From: Bacillota bacterium | GTDB taxonomy: Bacteria; Bacillota; Clostridia; Lachnospirales; Lachnospiraceae | NCBI GenBank assembly: GCA_023411225.1 | Contig: JAEYPA010000133.1 | Location: forward strand, 1 to 61,125 | Direction: 5' to 3' | Length of the DNA: 61,125 bases | Part shown: positions 7,998 through 17,490 of the stretch, in pieces | How positions within the stretch are numbered: the stretch's first letter is position 1 | Layout: each line of letters begins with the position of its first letter | Position numbers and translations under genes: made by a program | Notes under the pieces: generated by a model | The model's database searches: none | Told to the model about the DNA's origin: nothing | The model's input: the letters and a program-made list of their open reading frames with translations, nothing else

Positions 7998-8015
7998 TTG
8001 TTAAAATATTAACTA
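7998..8015 (+). promoter_or_regulatory. Predicted Rex operator of adh
   Basis: TTGTTAA-AATA-TTAACTA at 7998-8015 matches the clostridial Rex consensus TTGTTAA-N4-TTAACAA at 16 of 18 positions counting the four free bases (12 of 14 defined bases). It is 52 nt upstream of the adh start, in the promoter region. NADH-controlled expression of the dehydrogenase is inferred. Confidence 0.75.
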
Positions 8016-8067
8016 TGATAATCACATAAGAAAGATAACTTTCAATAAAACATAGGAGGCAATGATA

Positions 8068-9285
8068 ATGGCAAGATTTACATTACCAAGAGATTTATAT
8101 TATGGCAAAAATGCTTTGGAAGCATTAAAGACATTTGAAGGTAAAAAAGCAATTGTTTGTGTTGGTGGCGGAAGCATGAAGAAATTCGGTTTCCTGGATA
8201 GAGCCGTTGCTTATTTAAAAGAAGCTGGCATGGAAGTGGAATTATTTGAAGGAATCGAACCGGATCCTTCTGTTGAAACTGTTATGCGCGGTGCTGAAGC
8301 AATGGAGAGATTTAAGCCAGACTGGATTGTTGCCATCGGTGGTGGTTCTCCTATCGATGCCGCAAAAGCTATGTGGATTAAATATGAATATCCTGATATT
8401 ACTTTTGAGGAAATGTGCAAAGTATTTGGAATTCCAAAGCTTCGTAGAAAAGCTCATTTCTGCGCAATCTCCTCTACTTCCGGAACTGCTACAGAAGTAA
8501 CTGCATTCTCAATTATTACAGATTATAATAAAGGAATTAAATACCCAATCGCTGACTTTGAAATTACACCAGATGTGGCAATCGTAGATCCAGAATTAGC
8601 AGAAACAATGCCTAAGAAATTAGTTGCTCACACTGGTATGGATGCTATGACACATGCTGTTGAGGCTTATGTATCTACTGCAAACTCTGACTTCACTGAT
8701 CCTTTAGCTTTACATGCAATCAAAATGATTCAAAGAGACCTTGTAGGTTCCTATAATGATGATATGACTAAGAGAGACAGTATGCATAATGCTCAGTGCT
8801 TAGCTGGTATGGCCTTTTCCAATGCATTACTTGGTATTGTTCACTCTATGGCTCATAAAACCGGTGCTGCATTTGCAGATTACGGTGCACATATCATCCA
8901 TGGTGCTGCTAATGCTATGTACCTTCCAAAGGTAATCGCATTTAATGCCAAAGACAAAATTGCTGCTGAGCGTTATGGCGCAATCGCTGACTTCATGGGT
9001 CTTGGCGGCGATACTACGGAGGAAAAGGTAGCCTTGCTTATTAAATACCTTCGTGGAATGAACGATGACCTTAACATTCCTCATTGCATTAAAAACTATG
9101 GCAAAGACAGCTTTCCAACTGAAAATGGTTTCGTTCCTGAAAATGTCTTCTTAGAAAGACTTCCTGAGATTGCAAAGAATGCCATCGGGGATGCTTGTAC
9201 TGGCTCTAACCCTCGCATTCCTACTCAGGAGGAGATGGAAAAGTTATTAAAATGCTGCTACTATGACACTGAAGTAGATTTTTAA
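8068..9285 (+). CDS. Iron-containing alcohol dehydrogenase
   Basis: A 405-residue group III (Fe-dependent) alcohol dehydrogenase. GGGSPIDAAKAM in the NAD(P)-binding half and the iron-ligand regions MDAMTHAVEAY, HSMAHKTGAAF and HIIHGAANAMYLP are all present. Such enzymes reduce acetaldehyde or butyraldehyde to the alcohol and regenerate NAD(P)+. I chose the second ATG (8068) because AGGAGG at 8054-8059 is 8 nt from it but only 2 nt from the ATG at 8062. The upstream Rex operator fits a fermentative role. Confidence 0.92.
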   Translation: MARFTLPRDLYYGKNALEALKTFEGKKAIVCVGGGSMKKFGFLDRAVAYLKEAGMEVELFEGIEPDPSVETVMRGAEAMERFKPDWIVAIGGGSPIDAAKAMWIKYEYPDITFEEMCKVFGIPKLRRKAHFCAISSTSGTATEVTAFSIITDYNKGIKYPIADFEITPDVAIVDPELAETMPKKLVAHTGMDAMTHAVEAYVSTANSDFTDPLALHAIKMIQRDLVGSYNDDMTKRDSMHNAQCLAGMAFSNALLGIVHSMAHKTGAAFADYGAHIIHGAANAMYLPKVIAFNAKDKIAAERYGAIADFMGLGGDTTEEKVALLIKYLRGMNDDLNIPHCIKNYGKDSFPTENGFVPENVFLERLPEIAKNAIGDACTGSNPRIPTQEEMEKLLKCCYYDTEVDF

Positions 9286-9367
9286 TAGACTTAAGAAAAG
9301 AAAGTTTTTTAATAGATGTTTTACAAAACATAAACATTAGTATATACTTATTATAATAAAATAGAAA

Positions 9368-9408
9368 AGAAAGGTGAAGCTTGTCAGTCCAGCTTTGCCT
9401 TTCTTTTA
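9368..9408 (+). terminator. Intrinsic terminator after adh
   Basis: AAAGGTGAAGCT pairs with AGCTTTGCCTTT across a short loop (two G-U pairs), followed by CTTTTAAT. It separates adh from nfnAB, so nfnAB probably has its own promoter in 9409-9453. I could not identify that promoter clearly. Confidence 0.65.
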
Positions 9409-9453
9409 ATACTAAAATGCAACAGATAAATGAAATGATAAAGGAGACAGAAC

Positions 9454-10308
9454 ATGTACAAGATCATAAAAAAACAAAATCTGAATCCCACTGTAACTCT
9501 GATGGAAATTGAGGCTCCATTTGTAGCAAAAAAAGCAGAACCAGGGCAATTCATCATCCTTCGTGTGGATGAAGATGGCGAACGTATCCCTCTAACAATT
9601 GCTGGATATGATCGAGAAAAAGGTAGTATAACAATCATTTTCCAAATTGTTGGTGGTACTACAGAAAAACTAAATCACAAAGAAGAAGGTGACTACCTGC
9701 AGGATTTTGTTGGTCCTTTAGGGGTAGCTACCCATACAGAGGGTAAGAAAAAGGTCTGCATCGTCGGTGGTGGCGTAGGATGTGCCATAGCGATGCCTGT
9801 AGCAAGAAAGTTCCATGAGCTAGGTTGCGAGGTAACCTCCATTATTGGTTTCCGTAATAAAGACCTTTTAATTCTAGAAGATGAGTTTAATGAAATATCT
9901 GATAAATTATACGTTATGACAGATGATGGTTCCTATGGCAGACATGGCAATGTATGTGTTCCATTAAATGAAATGTTTGATGCAGGGGAAACTTTTGATG
10001 AAGTAATTGCCATTGGTCCAATAATAATGATGAAATTTGTTGTAGAAGCTGTCAGACCTACTGGTATTCCTTGTACCGTATCCATGAACCCTATTATGAT
10101 CGATGGAACCGGCATGTGTGGTGGTTGTCGTCTTACTCTTCACCAAGATGGAAAGAATGTAACCAAGTTTGCTTGCGTGGATGGTCCTGACTTTAATGGT
10201 TACGAAGTAGATTTCGATGAAGCAATGTCCCGTGGTGCTATGTACCGCGACTTTGAAAAACATGCTTATGAAGAAGCCTGCAATCTTTTCAAAAAGGAGG
10301 CTAACTAA
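9454..10308 (+). CDS. nfnA: NADH-dependent ferredoxin:NADP+ oxidoreductase, small subunit (NfnA)
   Basis: A 284-residue FAD/NAD-binding protein of the dihydroorotate-dehydrogenase electron-transfer family. It has the flavin-site segment RIPLTIAGYD, the nucleotide motif IVGGGVGCAIAMPV, and a C-terminal Cys cluster (MCGGCRLTL ... FACVDGPDF) for a 2Fe-2S centre. With NfnB it forms the cytoplasmic electron-bifurcating complex that links NADPH oxidation/formation to ferredoxin and NAD(H). The next gene starts one nucleotide after its stop, so the pair is translationally close-coupled. Its location next to rex fits redox balancing. Confidence 0.92.
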   Translation: MYKIIKKQNLNPTVTLMEIEAPFVAKKAEPGQFIILRVDEDGERIPLTIAGYDREKGSITIIFQIVGGTTEKLNHKEEGDYLQDFVGPLGVATHTEGKKKVCIVGGGVGCAIAMPVARKFHELGCEVTSIIGFRNKDLLILEDEFNEISDKLYVMTDDGSYGRHGNVCVPLNEMFDAGETFDEVIAIGPIIMMKFVVEAVRPTGIPCTVSMNPIMIDGTGMCGGCRLTLHQDGKNVTKFACVDGPDFNGYEVDFDEAMSRGAMYRDFEKHAYEEACNLFKKEAN

Positions 10309-10309
10309 G

Positions 10310-11725
10310 ATGCCAAACATGAACCCAAAGAAAAATCCTATGCCATCTCAGGCTCCTGAGGTGCGTGCTCATAATTTTGATGAAGTAACAACGGGATATA
10401 CAGAAGAAGTTGCCATTGATGAAGCTCTTCGTTGTCTGAATTGCAAACATATGCCTTGCGTAAGTGGTTGTCCTGTCAATATTCATATTCCTGAATTCAT
10501 CGCTAAGATTAAAGAGGGAGACTTTGAAGGGGCTTACCAGGTAATCAGCAAATCCTCCTCTCTTCCGGCTGTTTGTGGTCGTGTATGTCCGCAGGAAACT
10601 CAGTGCGAAGCCAAATGTGTTCGTGGTATCAAAGGCGAACCTGTAGGAATCGGACGTTTGGAACGTTTCGTTGCAGACTGGCACAATGCTCATAGCACAG
10701 AAGTTCCCGTAGCTGCTCCTTCTAACGGACACAAAGTAGCTGTTGTAGGTTCCGGTCCTTCCGGTCTTACCTGTGCTGGCGACCTAGCTAAGAAGGGCTA
10801 TAAGGTTACTGTATTCGAAGCTCTACATACTGCAGGTGGCGTACTTGTTTATGGAATCCCAGAATTCCGTCTTCCAAAAGCAATCGTGCAAAAGGAAGTG
10901 GATAACCTGATTGCTATGGGCGTAGATGTAGAAACCAACATGGTAATCGGTAAGACCCTGACTGTAGATGAGATCTTTGAAATGGGGTATGAAGCAGTCT
11001 TCATTGGTTCCGGTGCCGGACTTCCAAACTTTATGGGAATCCCTGGGGAACAATACAAAGGTGTTTATTCTGCCAATGAATTCTTAACCAGAAGTAACCT
11101 AATGAAATCCTACAAGAATGATCCTAATACCCCTATTATGAAGGGTGGTAAGGTTGCTGTGGTAGGTGGCGGTAATGTAGCTATGGATGCTGCCAGAACT
11201 GCTCTTCGCCTTGGTGCTGACAAGGTGTACATCGTATATCGTCGTTCCTTAGAGGAACTACCTGCTCGTAAGGAAGAGGTAGAGCATGCTATGGAAGAAG
11301 GTATTGAATTTAGATTATTAAACAATCCGGTAGAAATCCTTGGCTATCACAACCCAGAGGACAGACGTGATCCAAAGAATGACTGTGTAACCGGAATGAG
11401 ATGTATTAAAATGGAACTTGGCGAGCCAGACGAACGTGGTCGTCGCCGTCCACTTCCAGTGAAAGGCAGTGAGTTTGTATTAGATGTAGATACGGTTATC
11501 ATCTCCATCGGTACTTCTCCAAATCCATTGATTAAGTCCACTACTGAAGGACTTGATGTAAATAAACATGGTGGTATCATTGTAGAGGAAGCTACCGGTG
11601 CAACTACAAAAGATGGCGTATATGCAGGCGGCGATGCTGTAACAGGAGCTGCAACTGTTATCTCTGCCATGGGTGCAGGAAAGGTAGCAGCAAAAGCAAT
11701 CGATGAGTATTTAACTTCAAAATAA
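10310..11725 (+). CDS. nfnB: NADH-dependent ferredoxin:NADP+ oxidoreductase, large subunit (NfnB)
   Basis: A 471-residue homologue of the small subunit of glutamate synthase (GltD). The N-terminal two-4Fe-4S region (CLNCKHMPCVSGCPVNIHIP and CGRVCPQETQCEAKC) is followed by the FAD motif VVGSGPSGLTCAGDLAKKG, an NADPH motif VVGGGNVAMDAARTALRLGA and the C-terminal GGDAVTGAATVISAMGAGK. An in-frame ATG at 10217 would overlap nfnA by 92 nt. I chose 10310 because AAAAGGAGG ends 9 nt before it. Because it pairs with NfnA, NfnB is favoured over a stand-alone glutamate synthase subunit. Confidence 0.92.
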   Translation: MPNMNPKKNPMPSQAPEVRAHNFDEVTTGYTEEVAIDEALRCLNCKHMPCVSGCPVNIHIPEFIAKIKEGDFEGAYQVISKSSSLPAVCGRVCPQETQCEAKCVRGIKGEPVGIGRLERFVADWHNAHSTEVPVAAPSNGHKVAVVGSGPSGLTCAGDLAKKGYKVTVFEALHTAGGVLVYGIPEFRLPKAIVQKEVDNLIAMGVDVETNMVIGKTLTVDEIFEMGYEAVFIGSGAGLPNFMGIPGEQYKGVYSANEFLTRSNLMKSYKNDPNTPIMKGGKVAVVGGGNVAMDAARTALRLGADKVYIVYRRSLEELPARKEEVEHAMEEGIEFRLLNNPVEILGYHNPEDRRDPKNDCVTGMRCIKMELGEPDERGRRRPLPVKGSEFVLDVDTVIISIGTSPNPLIKSTTEGLDVNKHGGIIVEEATGATTKDGVYAGGDAVTGAATVISAMGAGKVAAKAIDEYLTSK

Positions 11726-11761
11726 TCAACGCTACCAGCCTAATATAAGTATACAATGATA

Positions 11762-11810
11762 AAAGAGCCTAGCCGTTACTAAAAACCAGTAACAGCCAGG
11801 CTCTTCCTAT
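11762..11810. terminator. Bidirectional terminator between nfnB and the surface protein gene (copy 1)
   Basis: AAGAGCCT ... AGGCTCTT with inner GTTACT/AGTAAC forms a long imperfect hairpin between two convergent genes. A near-identical 60-nt copy lies at 15972-16031 (see findings). Confidence 0.8.
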
Positions 11811-11844
11811 ATGTTTTACTTTTATCCACTATGTATGATCCGCT

Positions 11845-14800
11845 TTAACTTTGTTTCCCTCGCATTTTGTTAACACCAAATATGGTCAATGCACCACCTG
11901 AAACCAACAGGAACAGAAGCCACAATTCAATATTACTTGTATCTCCAGTCTTCGGAGAATCGGTTTCTCCCGGTTTCTCGATAACCGCATCTCCCGGCTC
12001 TTCCTTATCAGCTTCTTTGGCTTCAATAGTAAATTCCGCTGATGCTGTGCCGCCTTTGGAATGGATGCTTAGGGTATACTTTCCGGCAGATAACGTTTCC
12101 AGATACTCGGCTTTCAATGTTATAATTGTACTACCACTCTCGGCAGTATACATATCTTTGCTAAGTTCTCTTCCATCCACTGAAACACCTAAGAGGTCTT
12201 CAAGAGCAGCGTCGGATCTAAAAGTTATGCCGTCTTTTTCACCTTGGGTGTACTTTCCATTTGCACCGTCAACTATGGACGGAGCTAATTTGGCAATGGA
12301 CTCAGTTTTGGTTTCACCACAGATCTTACAGGTGTAAGTGATTACTCCCTCTTTGGCTGCGGTTGCAGGAGTGGTAATCTTGCCCTCATCCCATATGTGA
12401 TCATGAGTTTCAATGATAGAAATACTTACTGTGGCTGTGGAGTTAGTAAGAGCATTCTCCACTCCCATAGGATTAAATACAAAGGTCAGTGTTTGGTTAC
12501 TATCCTTTGCCAAAGTACTCAAATAATTCTTACTAATGGTTACTATATTGCCACTTACACTATAATCGGTGCCACTTGTCAGGGTCTCATTACCATTTTT
12601 TATTTCACGTAAGGTATTGCCGTTTGTTGTCATGGTTACGGTAATATCCGCCTGTTTCTTGGCATTCTTGTCAAAGGTGGAAGTACTCGGTGTTACTGTA
12701 CTGTCACTATATACCACAATTCCCTCATTGTTCGTAATGATTTCATTGCCTGCCTTGTCAGTAACCTTGATATAGACAATCTTTTTGCTATTCTCTGTAA
12801 GTGTCAGACTACTTTGCCAATCAGTGATTGCATGTACATCCGATATGGCAGTGTCTGACGCATAATACTGATAGCTTGCAATACCGCTTAATGCATCGGT
12901 GGCCTGGGCCGTCACTTCTACCTTGTCTTTAAAGAACAAGTCGAAGGTGATGGTATTTAAGAAGGACTTAAAGCCGTTCTTGTTATACTGGATCTTAAGA
13001 TTGGTAGGTGAAGTTTTATCTAGCTTATAACCGATTGTCTTACTCTCCGTAACAGTTCCATCTGCTTTTTTTAGATAGAAGGTCTGGCTGCTTTCTCCCT
13101 CCGTGGAAAGTGTAAGGGAATCCTTCCAGTCTGCCCCGTTACCAGATATCTTGGTGTAGTCGCCAGCGGGTGTCAGGGTGATATGGTCCTTCTGCCAAAG
13201 GGATATATCTTTTCCGTTGGTGCTGTAGTCATTCTCTGTGATATTCACTGTATGAATGATATTAATATTTACAGTGGCTGTGGAGGTAGTAAGAGCATTC
13301 TCCACTCCCATAGGATTAAATACAAAGGTCAGTGTTTGGTTGCTATCCTTTGCCAAAGTACTCAAATAATTCTTACTTATGGTTACCATATTGCCGCTTA
13401 CACTATAATCGGTGCCACTTGTCAGGGTCTCATTACCATTTTTGATTTCACGTAAGGTATTGCCGTTTGTTGTCATGGTTACGGTAATATCCGCCTGTTT
13501 CTCGGCATTCTTGTCAAAGGTGGAAGTACTCGTTGTTACTGTACTGTCACTATATAGCACAATTCCCTCATTGTTTGTAATGACTTCATTGCCTACCTTG
13601 TCAGTAACCTTGATATAGACAATCTTTTTACTATTCTCTGTAAGTATCAGACTACTTTGCCAATCGGTGATTGCTTGTACATCCGATATGGCAGTGTCTG
13701 ACGCATAATACTGATAGCTTGCAATACCGCTTAATGCATCGGTGGCCTGGGCCGTCACTTCTACCTTGTCTTTAAAGAACAAGCCGAAGGTGATGGTATT
13801 TAAGAAGGACTTAAAACCGTTCTTGTTATACTGGATTTTAAGATTGGTAGGTGCAGTTTTATCTAGCTTATAACCGATTGTCTTACTCTCCGTAACAGTT
13901 CCATCTGCTTTTTTTAGATAGAAGGTCTGGCTATTTACTCCCTCCGTGGAAAGAGTAAGGGAATCCTTCCAGTCTGCCCCGTCTTCAGATATCTTGATGT
14001 AGTCGCCAGCGGGTGTCAGGGTGATATGGTCCTTCTGCCAAAGGGATATGTCTTTCCCGTTGGTACTGTAGTCATTCTCTGTGATATTCACTGTGTGAAT
14101 GGTAAGACCAGCGGTACTCCGAGTATAAAAACTATAGTTTGCAGTTGGGTTGCCACCTGTATAGCTTACAGTAAAACTTCTTGTTCTGGTGTTAAGGGTG
14201 TTAACAATTCCACTAACAAAAGCAGTTGGTTTCATGAAACCTGCAAGTGTATGGGCACTTTCACCATTCACAAAGCCGGTTACATTGACGGTAAGTTCTG
14301 GGATATCCTGGCCTTTATTGATGGTAACATCATCCACAGAAACTGTCAGTTCTTTCTTCGAAATGGTAAATTTCCATTCGTAACTACTCAAATCTTTGGC
14401 AGCATAGTAGTACTGGTTTTCAGGAACATCAATCTTAACATGGTAGGTTCCAGGATACACCGGCGCACTATCAAGAAGATTGCCACTTTCATCGTAATAT
14501 TTTACGGTTAGTGTTTCACAGGGAATATCATATCTTGTCTTAACAGTTGCTTCCTTTGCCGTACCACTATAGCTATAGCCTGACGGAGAGGTAAAGTAAA
14601 AGTCATTCCATGACAGGTTAGTTTTCCACCTGGCATACACTGTCATATCTTCATATACTTGGATTGTTGCTGGAAACTCGCTTCCCCAGTCACCTTTATC
14701 TCCATTTTGGGTAAACCAACCAAGGAAACTTTGGCCAGTTACTCTAGGGGCTGGCGGTAATGTGATACTCTCACCTGAAGAAACAAAGATTGAAGATTGC

Positions 14801-15825
14801 CTTCCAATTCCTTTCATATCAAAGCTTACCACTAAGGTTTCATAATCCAACACTGGATAGCCATCTTTGCCGGTTTTCCATGGTTTTACTCTCAGAGTAT
14901 CTGTATCACGCACACTAAGATTCAGCTTGTCTACTAAAGCACCCTCTTCTCCTGTCGCCTTTTTCATATCCTCTTCAGTCATTTTTACTATTTTAGAATT
15001 TCCGTAATAATCTTCACCAATTGCGTTACGGTAACTTGTGTCTAAAGTATAACAGGTTTTTATCCCTACAGCGGTATATCCGACAAAACTACCAAACCTC
15101 TTTGAATTCTCATCTGATGATGATAATCTAGTTATTGTTCCGATATTATAACAATTTTTAATAATACCTTGATTATTGCCAACAAAACCACCTACATTAT
15201 CGTTGCCCTCAACTATACCATGAAAATAACAATTCGTGATGGATGACTCATAAGCACTACCGGCCACGCCACCAACTCCATTATGTCCCACGATATGTGA
15301 ATCTACAACTCCGAGATTCATTATGGTCCCAAGAATGTCTCCAAACAATCCCTGATCTTTACTTTTATAACTAGTATTCCGTCTATTGATTTTTACACCA
15401 CTTATTGTATATCCTTTTCCATTAAATACTCCCTGAAAACACCTTAAATTAGAGGAATATATATATATTCCGATAGGAATCCAGCTGTTTGTTGCTGTAA
15501 TTTGTTCGTAGAAGTCTTCTTCAGAACAATCATAATTTTCTACTAAGCCACAGTCCAAATTGATATCATTGGCAAGCTCAACTGTTTTATAGTAATAGTA
15601 GTCAGCTCCTGTATTTACCTGGTTCGCTAACCAGGCAAGTCCTCTCGCTGTTTTAATAATTGTGGTATCTCCATTTACTACATAATCTGTTCCTTCTTGT
15701 GCCGAATTTGCAACCTCTGTCCAATTGGCATAAGGAGCCGCTGCAAATGAGGTGTCAGAGGGCAAAAAACCCATTACTATACATAGTGTAAGAAACATTG
15801 CTATAAGTCTATAAATTTTCTTCAT
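11845..15825 (-). CDS. Large cell-wall-anchored modular surface protein (GLUG, InlB-type, MBG, CBM_X2 modules, SPKTG anchor)
   Basis: A 1326-residue secreted protein. Residues 1-30 are a signal peptide (MKKIYRLIAMF ... SFAAA). GLUG-like repeats (VGGVAGSAYES, VGGFVGNNQG) occur at ~130-230. An InlB/Listeria-Bacteroides-type repeat lies at ~330-400 and an MBG-like domain at ~410-575. Two near-identical 281-residue units (577-857 and 858-1138) follow, each ending in a CBM_X2-like Ig fold (SGTDYSVSGN, VTISKNYLSTL). Then come a CxxC HxHxW-type module and a C-terminal X2-like region. The tail is SPKTGD (from residue 1290), a hydrophobic helix and KMRGKQS, a sortase sorting signal. The start at 15825 is chosen because AAAGGGG is ~7 nt upstream; longer in-frame extensions lack a signal peptide start. 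Probably adhesion or glycan binding. No catalytic domain recognised. Confidence 0.88.
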   Translation of the reverse strand: MKKIYRLIAMFLTLCIVMGFLPSDTSFAAAPYANWTEVANSAQEGTDYVVNGDTTIIKTARGLAWLANQVNTGADYYYYKTVELANDINLDCGLVENYDCSEEDFYEQITATNSWIPIGIYIYSSNLRCFQGVFNGKGYTISGVKINRRNTSYKSKDQGLFGDILGTIMNLGVVDSHIVGHNGVGGVAGSAYESSITNCYFHGIVEGNDNVGGFVGNNQGIIKNCYNIGTITRLSSSDENSKRFGSFVGYTAVGIKTCYTLDTSYRNAIGEDYYGNSKIVKMTEEDMKKATGEEGALVDKLNLSVRDTDTLRVKPWKTGKDGYPVLDYETLVVSFDMKGIGRQSSIFVSSGESITLPPAPRVTGQSFLGWFTQNGDKGDWGSEFPATIQVYEDMTVYARWKTNLSWNDFYFTSPSGYSYSGTAKEATVKTRYDIPCETLTVKYYDESGNLLDSAPVYPGTYHVKIDVPENQYYYAAKDLSSYEWKFTISKKELTVSVDDVTINKGQDIPELTVNVTGFVNGESAHTLAGFMKPTAFVSGIVNTLNTRTRSFTVSYTGGNPTANYSFYTRSTAGLTIHTVNITENDYSTNGKDISLWQKDHITLTPAGDYIKISEDGADWKDSLTLSTEGVNSQTFYLKKADGTVTESKTIGYKLDKTAPTNLKIQYNKNGFKSFLNTITFGLFFKDKVEVTAQATDALSGIASYQYYASDTAISDVQAITDWQSSLILTENSKKIVYIKVTDKVGNEVITNNEGIVLYSDSTVTTSTSTFDKNAEKQADITVTMTTNGNTLREIKNGNETLTSGTDYSVSGNMVTISKNYLSTLAKDSNQTLTFVFNPMGVENALTTSTATVNINIIHTVNITENDYSTNGKDISLWQKDHITLTPAGDYTKISGNGADWKDSLTLSTEGESSQTFYLKKADGTVTESKTIGYKLDKTSPTNLKIQYNKNGFKSFLNTITFDLFFKDKVEVTAQATDALSGIASYQYYASDTAISDVHAITDWQSSLTLTENSKKIVYIKVTDKAGNEIITNNEGIVVYSDSTVTPSTSTFDKNAKKQADITVTMTTNGNTLREIKNGNETLTSGTDYSVSGNIVTISKNYLSTLAKDSNQTLTFVFNPMGVENALTNSTATVSISIIETHDHIWDEGKITTPATAAKEGVITYTCKICGETKTESIAKLAPSIVDGANGKYTQGEKDGITFRSDAALEDLLGVSVDGRELSKDMYTAESGSTIITLKAEYLETLSAGKYTLSIHSKGGTASAEFTIEAKEADKEEPGDAVIEKPGETDSPKTGDTSNIELWLLFLLVSGGALTIFGVNKMRGKQS
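12412..14097 (-). repeat. Two tandem 843-bp repeats inside the surface protein gene
   Basis: Unit 1 (14097-13255) and unit 2 (13254-12412) are both 843 bp and nearly identical by eye, each beginning with the codons for HTVNITENDYSTNGKDIS. The exact multiple of three keeps the frame, so unit number can change by recombination without breaking the protein. Confidence 0.9.
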
Positions 15826-15971
15826 TATCATTCCCCTTTCGATAATAGATTTGCTTACTTGTATCGGTAACAGTCCAAATATATTATCATAAAATGATGA
15901 AGAAATAATATGAACAGCGCGAATTGTAGTTTTTAAGGAGTGAATGGTAAAATATGTGTAAAACCGTAATG

Positions 15972-16020
15972 AAAGAGCCCAGTCGTTACTGAAAAACAAT
16001 AACAGTCGGGCTCTTCCTAT
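15972..16020 (-). terminator. Terminator of the MocR-type gene (copy 2 of the duplicated hairpin)
   Basis: AAGAGCCC ... GGGCTCTT hairpin just after the MocR-type stop codon at 16049, followed by the same CCTATATGTTTTACTT tail as copy 1. Relative to copy 1 the T-A base pair in the outer stem is C-G, a compensatory change. Confidence 0.7.
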
Positions 16021-16048
16021 ATGTTTTACTTCTTATACTGCTTTTCTC

Positions 16049-17464
16049 CTACACAATAAGTATATTCTTCTCATCTGTAAACGTATTTTCATCTATCAGC
16101 TTTTTCAAGATGGCAAGGCCATTATCCAGATCGGTAAGTGTATCTACAGAACATAAGGAGACACGTACTGCATGATTCGTAGTTGCTGGTCCCACCACAA
16201 ATCGATCTGAGCAGAATATCAGTAAACCTGCTTTTTTTGCCTGCATTTCAAAATTATATCCATTGCAACAGGCAGGTAAGGTAATCCATTGGAAATAGCT
16301 CATTGGGTTTGCTCCTCTTGGCAATGTAAAATATTTGCTAAAAATTTCGTTACGTTCTTTGGCCAATCTTAGCCGTGTAGAAATCAATTGGTCTTTCGTC
16401 TCGCTTTCTATGATGGTTGTAAGGATTTCCAGATTGAGTAATGGTATCTGAAGATTGACATGATGCATGCCTGATACAATCGCCTCTTTAAGTTGTTCAG
16501 AGAATGCCATATAAGCAACCCGCAGTCCCGGGCAAAGTGCTTTGGAAGTGCCGGAGATATATATAAACCGGTCTTTTATTGAACCGGAAATCGGTACTAG
16601 ATCAGGTGCTAAGAATGAATAGGTATCATCCTCAATTAATATCAGTTTATGTCGATTGACTATGGCGGCAATCTCATCTCTGCGCAGCTGCGGCATAGTG
16701 ATTGCCGTTGGATTATTACAGGAAGGTACCAAGTAGATTCCTTTTATAAGATTGTTCTTGCAGCACATTTCTAAGGATTGTGGGTTCATTCCCTGTTCAT
16801 CCCCATCAACAGCTATGAGCTGAATGTTAAGTTGCCTAGCTAATTTGATAAAGTTTGGATAGGAAAAGGAGTCCACTGCTATCTTATCTCCTGCTTGAAA
16901 TAGAGATAAGAGGGCGATTACAAAGGCATTTTGTGTTCCTGATGTTATTATTATGTTGTTTTCGGAAATTGTCATATGAAACTGCTCCAGCCATTTCCTT
17001 GCTGCACTTTTGTATCGATATTCCTTATCAGGTGTCATAAACTCAAACAATTGATTGGCAGATGTTTGTTGCAATACGTCATTTGCCACTTCCAGTACCC
17101 GTTGATTAAGTTGGTAAAATGGCCGAATCTGTCCAAAATCTATAGTATGATTGTCGGCTGAAGTTAACGTAATTGCTGGTTTAGGTCTATGAGACGTGAC
17201 AAAGGTACCTTTCCCAATAGTACCATAAAGAAGCCCCTTCATCTCGCATATTTTAAATGCCCTAGTCACTGTACTTAAATTAATATCCAAATAATCCGCT
17301 AATTCTCTTTGTGGTGGCAACTTTGTGTTGGGACCCAACACTCCGTTTTCTATATCCTCTTCAAGCGCTTTAGCTAAAGATTTGTATATGGGCGACTTTA
17401 ATCTGTTTCGCTGAACTATCCAGGTCATTGGATAATCCTCAAATGAATTTACAGGCATATTCAT
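16049..17464 (-). CDS. MocR/PdxR-type regulator: GntR helix-turn-helix fused to aminotransferase fold
   Basis: A 471-residue fusion. The N-terminal GntR winged helix has GVLGPNTKLPPQRELADYL and INLSTVTRAFKICEMKG. The C-terminal two-thirds is a fold-type I aminotransferase domain with the PLP-lysine region SGTSKALCPGLRVAYM. MocR proteins use PLP or a PLP-amino-acid adduct as effector rather than for catalysis. GGGGAGGG lies 4-5 nt before the chosen ATG (17464); a second ATG at 17458 is possible. It is divergent from a MATE pump, its probable target. Confidence 0.88.
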   Translation of the reverse strand: MNMPVNSFEDYPMTWIVQRNRLKSPIYKSLAKALEEDIENGVLGPNTKLPPQRELADYLDINLSTVTRAFKICEMKGLLYGTIGKGTFVTSHRPKPAITLTSADNHTIDFGQIRPFYQLNQRVLEVANDVLQQTSANQLFEFMTPDKEYRYKSAARKWLEQFHMTISENNIIITSGTQNAFVIALLSLFQAGDKIAVDSFSYPNFIKLARQLNIQLIAVDGDEQGMNPQSLEMCCKNNLIKGIYLVPSCNNPTAITMPQLRRDEIAAIVNRHKLILIEDDTYSFLAPDLVPISGSIKDRFIYISGTSKALCPGLRVAYMAFSEQLKEAIVSGMHHVNLQIPLLNLEILTTIIESETKDQLISTRLRLAKERNEIFSKYFTLPRGANPMSYFQWITLPACCNGYNFEMQAKKAGLLIFCSDRFVVGPATTNHAVRVSLCSVDTLTDLDNGLAILKKLIDENTFTDEKNILIV

Positions 17465-17490
17465 TCTTCCCTCCCCATTATATTGTTCTG

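Noticed and set aside
11326..11725. NfnB as a glutamate synthase small subunit
   Set aside because: It is directly coupled to NfnA and no large glutamate synthase subunit is present.
17012..17025. Single TATCGATA copies inside genes (e.g. in the MocR-type gene)
   Set aside because: Unpaired and within coding sequence, so not counted as operator sites.
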